A stretch of DNA of 38,732 bases from IMG/VR virus record IMGVR_UViG_3300027782_000167, positions 1 to 38,732 of that record; one strand, 5' to 3'. The notes under the pieces were generated by a model. That model saw nothing but the letters and a program-made list of their open reading frames with translations, ran no database searches and was not told the origin of the DNA. Numbering within the stretch: the first letter of the stretch is position 1; each line of letters starts with the position of its first letter. Both the position numbers and the translations under genes were made by a program. Shown piece by piece: positions 1-7,648 of the stretch. Source of the DNA: a virus.

Positions 1-168
1 ATGAGACATAGTGGAGTTATTATTGGAAAAAATACTTCTGATGATGAAGGACCATCAACTATGCATGGTGGAGCATCTCCAAATATGCTTACACTTTGTA
101 TGAAAAGAGTTGACAACTCAACCAAATCAGATGTTTGGTTTGCTTTTACTTGTAAAGAATTATCGTAA
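1..168 (+). CDS. Unidentified protein, probable C-terminal fragment (gene enters from the left)
   Basis: The frame is open from base 1 to a TAA at 166-168 and gives 55 residues rich in Gly, Ser and Asp. An ATG happens to fall at base 1, but nothing upstream is visible, so this is most likely the tail of a longer gene. The piece ends in a short hydrophobic run (VWFAFTC). It lies before two head genes, where T4-like phages usually carry the portal gene gp20, but I do not recognise gp20 sequence in it. Function unknown. Confidence 0.5.
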   Translation: MRHSGVIIGKNTSDDEGPSTMHGGASPNMLTLCMKRVDNSTKSDVWFAFTCKELS

Positions 169-201
169 ATACTAAATAACTAATATAGTCTAATTATTAC
201 A

Positions 202-759
202 ATGTCCGTATATAAGATTGTACAAAAAATTCCATCATTATCTTGCTCTGGTACGGCAACAACCACTGACGCAATTTCTTTGAAGACTGGTATTTTGAGA
301 ATAGTTCCAGAGGTTGATGCTAATATTGAAATTGGTTCATCACCAGTAGCTGTTTCTAGTACTACTACTGCTGCTAGTATTTTCGTTAAAGGTGGAACTG
401 AAATTTTACTAAAAGAATCAGCAGCTTCTCAATCTTTTGTTGGGTTTACTACTGGTACTACCACAACAATAACTTTTCCACAAGGGCAGTTTTCTAATTT
501 TGCTTCTGGTGATGTTGTTTCAATTACTGGAATTTCCACAACAGGAGTTAATACAACAGCAGCAACAGTTTCGTCAGTAAATTTATCTCGTGATTATGAT
601 TATGGTGGTTCACTTATTCTTAGTTGGAATACTAGTGGACTGGCATCTACAATTGCTCCGTCTACATCTACTGGCACTTTGAGAAAAATAACAAAAGTTA
701 GTGCTCTAGCAGCAAGTGGAAAAGTTCACATCACAGAAATTCAAATCGTAGGTGGTTAA
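202..759 (+). CDS. Ser/Thr/Gly-rich probable virion protein
   Basis: This 185-residue protein has low complexity, is rich in Thr, Ser, Gly and Val, and has predicted beta character (for example GFTTGTTTTITFPQ). That composition is usual for phage head-decoration or fibre proteins. It sits directly before the prohead protease gene, so a structural role is inferred from context and composition only; I do not recognise a named family. No Shine-Dalgarno sequence precedes the ATG; the leader is AT-only and carries a CTAAATA sequence at about 172-178 that resembles a degenerate late promoter. Its 3' end contains the ribosome binding site of gp21. Confidence 0.75.
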   Translation: MSVYKIVQKIPSLSCSGTATTTDAISLKTGILRIVPEVDANIEIGSSPVAVSSTTTAASIFVKGGTEILLKESAASQSFVGFTTGTTTTITFPQGQFSNFASGDVVSITGISTTGVNTTAATVSSVNLSRDYDYGGSLILSWNTSGLASTIAPSTSTGTLRKITKVSALAASGKVHITEIQIVGG

Positions 760-763
760 TTCA

Positions 764-1414
764 ATGAAACTCATCACAGAAGAAATCGAAAAGGTTAAGG
801 TTATTGTCGAAGAAACCAACGGTAAAAAGTCTCTTTTTATTGAAGGTATTTTTCTTCAAGCAAATAAACCAAACAGAAACAAGCGTCTCTATGAAATGAG
901 AACTCTCGAAAGAGAAGTCAAAAGATATAATGAAAATTATATTCAAAAAGGTCGTGCTCTTGGAGAACTTGGACATCCAGATGGTCCTTCTTTAAACCTT
1001 GATAGAGTTTCTCATAAAATTGTTTGTTTAGAGAGAGTTGGAGATAATTTTAAAGGAAGAGCAAAAATTCTTTCCACTCCTATGGGAAAAATTGCAGAAT
1101 CTCTTCTTGGTGAAGGTGTGATGTTAGGAGTTTCTTCTCGTGGTGTTGGTTCATTAATTCCAACTAACGAAGGATATTCAGTAGTTGGTGAAGATTTTAT
1201 GCTTGCGACTGCTGCTGATATTGTTGCTGACCCTTCTGCTCCTGATGCTTTTGTGAACGGAATTATGGAAGGAAAGGAGTGGTGTTGGGAAGGTGGAATT
1301 CTCCGTGAAAGAGCCGCAGAAGCAGCAAAAAGAAAAATAAACACATTAGTAGACCAAAAACGTTTGGAAGAACAGAAAGTTGATCTGTTTCAGAACTTTT
1401 TATCAAATCTTTAA
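764..1414 (+). CDS. 21: Prohead core protease gp21
   Basis: T4 gp21-type prohead protease, which digests the scaffold and trims head proteins (consensus I/L-x-E) before DNA packaging. The 216-residue length fits the family. Visible features are the ELGHPDGPS segment with the probable catalytic His (H71) and the GVMLGVSSRGVGS segment with the probable nucleophilic Ser (S124 or S125). A GTG in frame at 752 would add four residues, but the ATG at 764 is preferred because AGGTGG lies at a good distance upstream, inside the end of the previous gene. It is followed by gp22 and gp23, the normal T4 order. It would process gp23 and any protein bearing a capsid-targeting peptide, so it matters for the candidates at 24460 and 25653. 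Confidence 0.93.
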   Translation: MKLITEEIEKVKVIVEETNGKKSLFIEGIFLQANKPNRNKRLYEMRTLEREVKRYNENYIQKGRALGELGHPDGPSLNLDRVSHKIVCLERVGDNFKGRAKILSTPMGKIAESLLGEGVMLGVSSRGVGSLIPTNEGYSVVGEDFMLATAADIVADPSAPDAFVNGIMEGKEWCWEGGILRERAAEAAKRKINTLVDQKRLEEQKVDLFQNFLSNL

Positions 1415-1416
1415 AT

Positions 1417-1424
1417 TATAAATA
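1417..1424 (+). promoter_or_regulatory. T4-type late promoter (TATAAATA) for gp22
   Basis: An exact TATAAATA lies just after the gp21 stop codon, about 40 bases before the gp22 start. This is the element recognised by the gp55 late sigma, and gp55 is encoded in this window. The leader carries a good GGAGAG Shine-Dalgarno. Confidence 0.8.
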
Positions 1425-1464
1425 AATAAAGATTAAACATACAGGTTAATCGGAGAGATCTAAA

Positions 1465-2685
1465 ATGTCCCGTGGTAAAAACTTACAAGAAATGGAAACA
1501 GGCACTAAACAATCTAAAACTGCTGTGAATGCGGGAGCAAAAGCAGCAGAACCAATGCAGAAGTTAACCACAGGCATTCCTGATGGTCAAACTGGTAGTT
1601 GGGAAGATCTTGGAGGACCAACTCCAGAAAACTACAAACCAGATGATGACTCTGCAAAACTTGCAACTCCTGGTGCAACTCTTAAGCAAGTTAAGAATGT
1701 TGTAAACAAAGGTGCAAAAGCAGCAGATGCTATGAAGTCCCTTGCTAAGGAATCAGTCGAAGAAGATGATGAAGAAGAACTCATCGATGACGAGACTGAG
1801 TATGATGAAGATGAAGTAGTTTCCGAAGCAAAGAAAAAGTCTTCCAAAAAAGATGAGGAAGATGATGAGGATGACGAAGAAGGTGAAGATGAAGATAGTG
1901 AAGAAGATGATGAAGAGGACGAAAAAGAAAAAGCAATGAAAGAGGCATTTGCCCAAATCGAAGAAGAAATCGAAGAGGACGTAAATGCACTTCTTTCTGG
2001 TGAAGAACTCTCCGAAGATTTCAAGGTAAAAGCAAAAACAGTTTTTGAAGCTGCTTTGAATGCTAGAACCGAGCAAATCGAAGAAGCAATTGCTTATCAA
2101 TATGAGCAAAAACTTGCTGAAGAAGTAGAAGTAATTAGAGAAGAATTAACTGACCGTCTTGATGCATACCTTGAGTATGTTTCAGAAGAATGGTTACAAG
2201 AAAATGCTCTCGAAGTAGAGCAAGGACTTAAGACTGAAATGACCGAATCATTCCTTCAAGGAATGAAGGGTCTTTTTGAAGATCATTATGTAACAATCCC
2301 TGAAGATAGATATGATGTACTTGAGAGTATGGTAGAAAAACTTGATGATATGGAGTCCAAACTCAATGAGCAAATTCATAGGAATGTTGCTCTGAATAGA
2401 AGATTAGCAGAGTCGGTTACTGAAGTAATCTTTGCCGAAGTTTCTGAGGGTCTCGCACTTTCTCAGAAGGATAAACTCGCTTCTCTTGCAGAAAATGTTG
2501 AGTTTGATAGTGAAGGTAGCTATCGTGAGAAACTGGTAACATTAAGGGAATCTTATTTCCCCAGAAACGCTGGTACTCAAAGAGACAACTCGGATTACAT
2601 TGCAGAAGAAACTGATTATTCGCAACCAGTATCTGGTTCGATGTCATATTATCTCGATGCACTCCAAAGAGTTTCTAAAAAGTGA
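1465..2685 (+). CDS. 22: Prohead core scaffold protein gp22
   Basis: The major internal scaffold of the prohead, destroyed by gp21 during maturation. The 406-residue product is extremely acidic, with an almost unbroken Glu/Asp stretch at about residues 93-160, then a Glu-rich, mainly helical, coiled-coil-like domain with the family-typical segment LLSGEELSEDFKVKAK near residues 175-190. It is longer than T4 gp22, as usual in cyanophages where the acidic insertion is expanded. The start is supported by GGAGAG a few bases upstream. Its place between gp21 and gp23, behind a late promoter, is diagnostic. The dense GAA/GAT codons create long spurious reverse-strand frames here, which are not genes. 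Confidence 0.92.
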   Translation: MSRGKNLQEMETGTKQSKTAVNAGAKAAEPMQKLTTGIPDGQTGSWEDLGGPTPENYKPDDDSAKLATPGATLKQVKNVVNKGAKAADAMKSLAKESVEEDDEEELIDDETEYDEDEVVSEAKKKSSKKDEEDDEDDEEGEDEDSEEDDEEDEKEKAMKEAFAQIEEEIEEDVNALLSGEELSEDFKVKAKTVFEAALNARTEQIEEAIAYQYEQKLAEEVEVIREELTDRLDAYLEYVSEEWLQENALEVEQGLKTEMTESFLQGMKGLFEDHYVTIPEDRYDVLESMVEKLDDMESKLNEQIHRNVALNRRLAESVTEVIFAEVSEGLALSQKDKLASLAENVEFDSEGSYREKLVTLRESYFPRNAGTQRDNSDYIAEETDYSQPVSGSMSYYLDALQRVSKK

Positions 2686-2734
2686 TTTTTAAATTATAAC
2701 AATCAAACTAAAATTTTTTAAAGAGGTAAAACAA

Positions 2735-4171
2735 ATGCAAATGTTCAACGCAGAACATCTGCAGGAGAAGTGGGCACCACTCCTTGACTATCAGGGACTT
2801 GATGGAATCAAAGATTCACATCGTAGAATGGTAACCGCAGTTCTCCTGGAGAATCAAGAAAAATTCCTTCGTGAGGAAAGAGAATTCCTTGGCGAAGCAT
2901 CCTACGCATCACAATCATCAGCATCTGCTTCAGGTACTGGTTTCGCAGGTCAATCCGATAAAGGTGGTCCAGTTGCAGGTTTCGACCCTGTTCTGATCTC
3001 CCTGATCCGTCGTTCAATGCCTAACTTGGTTGCATATGACCTCGCAGGTGTTCAACCAATGAACGGTCCTACAGGACTTATCTTTGCAATGCGTTCACGT
3101 TATGTTGATCAAAATGGTGCTGAAGCATTCTTCAACGAACCAGATACTCAGTTCTCTGGTAGAGATGGCGCTCAAGGTTTCTATAACGTAGATCCTGCTA
3201 TTCAAGGTGGTGTAGGTTTCGGTACTACCGCAACTCAAACTGGTAACAACCCTGGTCTTCTTAGTGCTGGTGGTACTTCAACCGATTATAATGTCGGTCA
3301 AGGTATGGGAACATTTGAAGCAGAAAGACTTGGTACATCTGGTCAAGAAAGCTTCAACGAAATGGCATTCTCAATCGAGAAAGTCACCGTTACTGCAAAG
3401 TCAAGAGCACTCAAGGCTGAGTACTCACTTGAGCTCGCACAAGACCTCAAGGCAATTCATGGTTTGAATGCAGAAGCGGAATTAGCAAACATTCTCTCAA
3501 CAGAGATTCTTGCTGAAATCAACCGTGAAGTTATTCGTACCATCTACAAGACTGCTGAAACTGGTGCTCAGTTAAATACTGCTACTGCTGGTGTTTTTGA
3601 CCTTGATGTTGACTCTAATGGTCGTTGGTCAGTTGAGAAGTTCAAAGGTCTTATCTTCCAAATCGAGCGTGATGCTAACGCAATCGCACAAAGAACTCGT
3701 CGCGGAAAGGGCAACATCATTATGTGTTCTTCGGACGTTGCTTCTGCACTTTCGATGGCTGGTCTTCTTGACTACACCCCTGCACTTAATGCAAACCTTA
3801 ACGTAGATGATACTGGCAATACTTTTGCTGGTGTTCTCAACGGTAAGTATAAAGTTTACATCGACCCATATTCGGGTGGTGCTGGTAACGTATCTGGTAC
3901 AACCAATAGCCAATACTACGTTGTTGGTTATAAGGGTTCTTCCCCTTATGATGCAGGTCTGTTCTATTGTCCTTATGTTCCTCTCCAAATGGTTCGTGCC
4001 GTTGGTGAGAACACCTTCCAACCAAAAATTGGATTCAAGACCCGTTATGGTCTTGTTGCTAACCCATTTGCTGAAGGAGCTCTTGCTAGTGGTGCTGCCA
4101 ATACACTTGGTCGCATTCAACAGAACTCAAACCGTTACTACAGAAGAGTACAAGTACAAAACCTTATGTGA
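2735..4171 (+). CDS. 23: Major capsid protein gp23
   Basis: HK97-fold hexamer protein of the head, 478 residues. Family segments seen are SMPNLVAYDLAGVQPMNGPT (about residues 91-110), the AKSRALKAEYSLELAQDL helix, LANILSTEILAEINREV, and the C-terminal FQPKIGFKTRYGLVANPFAE. The likely gp21 cleavage site is in REFLGE|ASYA after Glu54 (L-x-E followed by Ala), matching the T4 propeptide site by position and sequence. The start has an AAAGAGG Shine-Dalgarno 8 bases upstream. C-rich codon choices (TTC, AAC, GGT) contrast with the AT-rich neighbours, as expected of the most highly expressed late gene. A strong terminator follows. Confidence 0.97.
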   Translation: MQMFNAEHLQEKWAPLLDYQGLDGIKDSHRRMVTAVLLENQEKFLREEREFLGEASYASQSSASASGTGFAGQSDKGGPVAGFDPVLISLIRRSMPNLVAYDLAGVQPMNGPTGLIFAMRSRYVDQNGAEAFFNEPDTQFSGRDGAQGFYNVDPAIQGGVGFGTTATQTGNNPGLLSAGGTSTDYNVGQGMGTFEAERLGTSGQESFNEMAFSIEKVTVTAKSRALKAEYSLELAQDLKAIHGLNAEAELANILSTEILAEINREVIRTIYKTAETGAQLNTATAGVFDLDVDSNGRWSVEKFKGLIFQIERDANAIAQRTRRGKGNIIMCSSDVASALSMAGLLDYTPALNANLNVDDTGNTFAGVLNGKYKVYIDPYSGGAGNVSGTTNSQYYVVGYKGSSPYDAGLFYCPYVPLQMVRAVGENTFQPKIGFKTRYGLVANPFAEGALASGAANTLGRIQQNSNRYYRRVQVQNLM

Positions 4172-4192
4172 GTTTCTTTTCACATTTTTCAG

Positions 4193-4217
4193 GGGTCCGA
4201 AAGGACCCTTTTTTTAT
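4193..4217 (+). terminator. Rho-independent terminator after gp23
   Basis: GGGTCC and GGACCC form a 6-bp stem with a GAAAA loop, followed by a run of about seven T. A late promoter begins only a few bases after the T run. Confidence 0.9.
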
Positions 4218-4221
4218 GCCT

Positions 4222-4229
4222 ATAAATAA
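4222..4229 (+). promoter_or_regulatory. T4-type late promoter (TATAAATA) for the tail-tube-like gene
   Basis: Exact TATAAATA. In T4 the start of transcription is about 6 bases after this element, which here would leave only about 3 bases before the ATG, so the message may be leaderless. Confidence 0.75.
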
Positions 4230-4237
4230 AAATAAAA

Positions 4238-4780
4238 ATGACTTCACCCTCGTTATCAAATCAAATTGGAAATAAAAACTACTTATCTCCATTAGGTTTT
4301 AAGTTTGTATTATCAAAGTATCCAAAAATTGATTTCTTTTCTAATTCCGCAGAAATACCTGGAATTAATCTTGGTGTAGCAATTCAACCTACTTACTTAA
4401 AGGATATTCCAATTCCTGGTGATAAGATTAGTTATGATGATTTTAATTTAAAATTTTTTGTTGATGAAAATTTAGAAAATTATCTTCAAGTTCATAACTG
4501 GATAAGAGGTCTTGGATATCCAGAGAATGTTGGGGAATACCAAGAGTTTCTAAATCAAGACCCATACAATCCAGGAGTTCAAAACGCATCTTCGGGTCAA
4601 TCTGATGGAAGTTTGATTATTTACAATAGCAATTATAATCCAGTAGCATCAGTTAGTTTTAAAGGTTTATTTCCAACATCACTTTCTACGATTAATTTTG
4701 ATGCTACCAATACTGACGTTCAATATGTAACGGCACAGGTAAACTTCAAGTATACTTTATATGATATAACAACTTATTGA
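4238..4780 (+). CDS. Tail-tube-fold protein (gp19-like; possibly the gp3 tail-completion position)
   Basis: A 180-residue protein with the layout of T4 gp19: an N-terminal LSPLGFKFVLSKYPKI strand region, the IPGDKISYDDFNLKFFVDE segment matching gp19 GDRTFDDW, a helix ending WIRGLG, and a C-terminal GLFPTSLSTINFD plus a final beta strand matching gp19 GLWPTNVGEL. In cyanophages the slot after gp23 is commonly annotated as gp3, tail completion and sheath stabiliser. I can see the tube-like fold but cannot tell a second tube-type protein from gp3, so no symbol is given. The ATG follows TATAAATA almost at once and has no Shine-Dalgarno sequence. Confidence 0.75.
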   Translation: MTSPSLSNQIGNKNYLSPLGFKFVLSKYPKIDFFSNSAEIPGINLGVAIQPTYLKDIPIPGDKISYDDFNLKFFVDENLENYLQVHNWIRGLGYPENVGEYQEFLNQDPYNPGVQNASSGQSDGSLIIYNSNYNPVASVSFKGLFPTSLSTINFDATNTDVQYVTAQVNFKYTLYDITTY

Positions 4781-4784
4781 AACT

Positions 4785-5213
4785 ATGAACCTTGATGAAA
4801 TACAATTATTATGGGAGAAGGATTCAATTATAGACCAAGATAATCTACACGATGAATCTATTAAAATACCTGCTCTTCACGCAAAATATTATAAACTTTA
4901 TAACAATATTCTTCTTCTCAGAAAACTAGAAGAAAACAAATATAAGATTTTAAAAAAAGAAAAATGGATGTATTACTCTGGTAAGGCAGAACCAGAGGTA
5001 TATAAAGAAAAACCATTTGACCATAAGGTTTTAAAACCAGATATAGATAAGTATATGGATGCTGATAAAGACTTAATTAAGATAGTATCCAAAATAGACT
5101 ATTACCAAACGATGCTTAGTTATTTGGAAAGTATATTAAAGACAATCTTAAATAGAACTTATCAAATAAAGAATGCAATTGAATACATGAGATTTACAGC
5201 AGGATATGGCTAA
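4785..5213 (+). CDS. uvsY: UvsY recombination mediator
   Basis: UvsY loads the UvsX recombinase onto single-stranded DNA covered by gp32. The 142-residue length is close to T4 UvsY (137). Matching landmarks in order are the N-terminal LW.KDS.ID segment, YYSGKAEPEVY (T4 YYSGRGDGDEF), DADKDLIKIVSKIDYY (T4 SADKDVLKVDTSLQYW), and the terminal helix IKNAIEYMRFTAG (T4 IKHIQDMRAFEAG). The gene ends inside the start of uvsW (8-base overlap), so the two are translationally linked, and uvsX lies further down the window. Confidence 0.92.
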   Translation: MNLDEIQLLWEKDSIIDQDNLHDESIKIPALHAKYYKLYNNILLLRKLEENKYKILKKEKWMYYSGKAEPEVYKEKPFDHKVLKPDIDKYMDADKDLIKIVSKIDYYQTMLSYLESILKTILNRTYQIKNAIEYMRFTAGYG

Positions 5214-6669
5214 TATTATTATACAAAAAAAGAACGAGATTTATCTAAAAGTTGAAACAGAACCACATATTCACCAAGAATTATCTGAGCATTTTACCTT
5301 TGATGTTCCTGGAGCAAAGTTTATGCCTCAATATAGGAGCAAATATTGGGATGGAAAAATAAGACTTTATAGCAATCATACTGGTGAACTATATGTTGGT
5401 CTTCTGGATAAACTAGTTGCTTGGGCAAAAAACTGTGAATATACAGTAGAGTTCAAAGATAATAAGTTTTATGGTTCTCCATTTGAGGAGAATGAAATGA
5501 TTTCGGTGGAAGGTGTCTCTGATTATATGAAGAGTATATCAAGGCACGAACCAAGAGACTATCAAGTAGATGCTGTGTATGATGCTCTCAGGTATAATCG
5601 CAAACTTTTAATTTCTCCAACTGCTTCTGGTAAGTCTTTGATGATTTACTCAATCGTTAGATACTTTGTAGAAAAAGAACATAATATTTTATTGATTGTT
5701 CCTACTACTTCATTAGTAGAACAAATGTATAAAGACTTTGAGGATTATGGATGGAATGCCGAAGAGTATTGTCATAAGATTTACTCTGGTAAAGAAAAAT
5801 CTACAAATAAAAATGTAGTCATTACAACTTGGCAATCAATTTATAATCTTCCTAGGTCTTTCTTTGAGAATTTTGATGTGGTGATTGGAGATGAGGCACA
5901 TCAATTTAAGTCCAAGTCTTTGGTTGGTATTATGACAAAGATGGACAATACAAAGTATCGTTTTGGGTTCACTGGTACTTTGGATGGTTCACAAACTCAC
6001 AAGTGGGTTCTGGAGGGTTTATTCGGTCCCTCATACAAGGTTACACAAACACAGGAACTTATTGAAAAAGGTTATCTATCAAAACTACAAATCAAAGTTC
6101 TTTTATTAAAACATAACGAACATCAGTTTGATGAATATGAAGAAGAAATTCAGTATTTGATTACCCATGACAAAAGAAATAATTTTATTAAAAACTTATC
6201 TTTGGATTTGAAGGGAAATACTTTAATTCTTTATAGTCGTGTTGAAACTCATGGGCAACCTTTATATGAGATGATAAATAGTTCAGCAGCAAAAGACAGA
6301 AAGATATTTTTTGTCTACGGTGGTGTGGATGCTGAAGAAAGAGAAAAGGTAAGAGAAATTACCGAAAAAGAAAACGATTCAATTATCGTTGCTTCTTATG
6401 GAACATTTAGTACTGGTATTAATATTAAAAATCTCCATAATATTATTTTTGCTAGTCCAAGTAAATCAAGAGTAAGAAATTTACAATCTATCGGTAGAGT
6501 TCTCCGAAAAGGAGAAAACAAAAATAAAGCAGTTCTTTACGATATTGCAGACGACATTACTTACAAATCAAAAAAGAATTATACTTTAAATCATTTAATC
6601 GAAAGAATTAAAATTTATAATGAAGAAAAGTTTAATTATGAAATTATACAACTAGACTTTAAGAAATAA
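5206..6669 (+). CDS. uvsW: UvsW superfamily 2 DNA helicase
   Basis: UvsW is a RecG-like helicase that unwinds R-loops and Holliday junctions and helps switch T4 from origin- to recombination-dependent replication. The 487-residue product shows an N-terminal dsDNA-binding-type domain (to about 110), the Q-like RDYQ motif, Walker A SPTASGKS (137-144), DEAH (229-232), the FGFTGTLD motif III region, and motif VI QSIGRVLRKGE near residue 430. All helicase motifs look intact. It overlaps uvsY by 8 bases and is followed without a gap by a small gene. Confidence 0.95.
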   Translation: MANIIIQKKNEIYLKVETEPHIHQELSEHFTFDVPGAKFMPQYRSKYWDGKIRLYSNHTGELYVGLLDKLVAWAKNCEYTVEFKDNKFYGSPFEENEMISVEGVSDYMKSISRHEPRDYQVDAVYDALRYNRKLLISPTASGKSLMIYSIVRYFVEKEHNILLIVPTTSLVEQMYKDFEDYGWNAEEYCHKIYSGKEKSTNKNVVITTWQSIYNLPRSFFENFDVVIGDEAHQFKSKSLVGIMTKMDNTKYRFGFTGTLDGSQTHKWVLEGLFGPSYKVTQTQELIEKGYLSKLQIKVLLLKHNEHQFDEYEEEIQYLITHDKRNNFIKNLSLDLKGNTLILYSRVETHGQPLYEMINSSAAKDRKIFFVYGGVDAEEREKVREITEKENDSIIVASYGTFSTGINIKNLHNIIFASPSKSRVRNLQSIGRVLRKGENKNKAVLYDIADDITYKSKKNYTLNHLIERIKIYNEEKFNYEIIQLDFKK

Positions 6670-7059
6670 ATGGAAGACGATTTTTATGCTATCATTAAAT
6701 TAATATCAGGTGAGGAAATACTTTCCAAAGTTTGTCCTTGTGATGAAGACGATAGGATTGTTTTAATTTTAGATAATCCTATCACTATGGAATCTGTAAC
6801 AATTCGTCAACTTGGAATATCAACTATCAAAGTAAGTCCTTGGATAAAGTTTGCTGATGATAGTATGTTTGTAATGGATATGGAAAAAGTTATAACGATG
6901 ACTGAAATAACGGATGAAGATTTAATCAAAATGCATCAAAAGTTTGTTAGAGAGAGGAGTAAAAAATCCAATAAAAGTGAACTCACTTCTAAAATGGGTT
7001 ATTTGTCCTCGATTGCTGATGCCAGAATAACCTTGGAAAAACTCTATAAATCTATTTAA
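6670..7059 (+). CDS. Small conserved protein, Sm-like family candidate (paralogue 1 of 3)
   Basis: A 129-residue protein that starts right after the uvsW stop. It has an N-terminal strand pattern KLISGEEIL, then a DNPI turn, then VSPWIKFADDS and a strand ending KVITMTEI, followed by a helical tail. The same order (K-x-x-SGE-x-I, NP, PW, a terminal V-T-x-x-E-P/T strand, helical tail with Y) recurs in the genes at 15809 and 16113, so I treat the three as a family. The N-terminal pattern resembles Sm/LSm beta barrels, but that fold is inference. Its 3' end is followed at once by an antisense promoter and a duplicated leader sequence. Confidence 0.7.
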   Translation: MEDDFYAIIKLISGEEILSKVCPCDEDDRIVLILDNPITMESVTIRQLGISTIKVSPWIKFADDSMFVMDMEKVITMTEITDEDLIKMHQKFVRERSKKSNKSELTSKMGYLSSIADARITLEKLYKSI

Positions 7060-7097
7060 AGATATAACTTATCTTCAACCCTAACAGAGTGATTATA
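7051..7097 (-). repeat. Copy A of a duplicated promoter -10/leader element (inverted relative to copy B)
   Basis: Read on the minus strand, this stretch has TATAAT followed by CACTCTGTTAGGGTTGAA, GATAAGTTATATC and TAAATA. The + strand stretch at 37387-37433 has the same sequence with only a 1-base and a 2-base indel. Inside it AGATA and TATCT can form a small hairpin around AGTTA. About 43 of 46 positions agree, far beyond chance. Confidence 0.85.
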
Positions 7098-7120
7098 GAC
7101 ACATTCTTTATAGTTGTCAA
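7092..7120 (-). promoter_or_regulatory. Consensus sigma-70 promoter on the minus strand (antisense to uvsW end)
   Basis: On the minus strand TTGACA (7120-7115), a 17-base spacer and TATAAT (7097-7092) make an exact sigma-70 consensus. A transcript would start near 7085 and run antisense to the Sm-like gene and the end of uvsW. No credible reverse-strand reading frame lies there, so the product would be a non-coding or antisense RNA. Confidence 0.65.
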
Positions 7121-7143
7121 CTATTGCTATCGTGTGTTATAAT
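7114..7143 (+). promoter_or_regulatory. Sigma-70-like promoter for gp55, divergent from the antisense promoter
   Basis: TTGTCA, an 18-base spacer and TATAAT. Its -35 box overlaps that of the opposing promoter because TTGTCAA contains TTGACA on the other strand. It lies directly before gp55, so the late sigma gene could be made before late promoters work. Confidence 0.6.
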
Positions 7144-7162
7144 AAGGAAAAGTAATCAATTT

Positions 7163-7648
7163 ATGTTAAATTCAAAAATGAATAAGGTAAAGAAAAATCC
7201 ACATTATGTAAATAATAAAGATTTTCACGATGCGTTGATTAATTATAAAATTAAAGTAAATTCAGCAAAAGAAAAGGGATTACCTAATCCAATCATTCCC
7301 AATTATCTGGGTGATTGTTTTTTAAAAATTGCCACTCATTTATCATATCGTCCAAACTTTGTGAACTATATGTTCCGTGAAGATATGATTTCAGATGGTA
7401 TTGAAAACTGTGTTCAATATATCAATAACTTTGATGTAGAACGCACAAATCCATTTGCGTATTTTACACAAATTGTTTACTATGCCTTCCTGCGTCGTAT
7501 TCAGAAAGAAAAAAGACAGATGGAAATCAAAGAAAAGATTCTTGAAAAAAGTGGTTTTGATCAAGTATTTTCTGTTGATGGTAGTGGATTCAATTCTTCT
7601 GACTACAATACAATTAAAGAAAACATTCAAATGAAACAATACCAATGA
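7163..7648 (+). CDS. 55: Late-transcription sigma factor gp55
   Basis: gp55 directs host RNA polymerase to TATAAATA late promoters, with the gp45 clamp as coactivator; both the clamp gene and seven exact late promoters are in this window. The 161-residue product contains the sigma-2-like region FREDMISDGIENCVQYINNF followed by NPFAYFTQIVYYAFLRRIQKEK (together about residues 72-115). A TTG in frame at 7124 would give a longer product but lies within the promoter, so the ATG at 7163, after AAGGAAA, is preferred; the ATG at 7178 is the alternative. The end overlaps gp47 by 4 bases. Confidence 0.92.
   Translation: MLNSKMNKVKKNPHYVNNKDFHDALINYKIKVNSAKEKGLPNPIIPNYLGDCFLKIATHLSYRPNFVNYMFREDMISDGIENCVQYINNFDVERTNPFAYFTQIVYYAFLRRIQKEKRQMEIKEKILEKSGFDQVFSVDGSGFNSSDYNTIKENIQMKQYQ

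Noticed and set aside
1632-2109. Long reverse-strand open frames opposite gp22
   Set aside because: They are poly-Ser or Phe/Leu-rich mirrors of the GAA/GAT-rich gp22 scaffold codons, with no ribosome site or neighbours on that strand.
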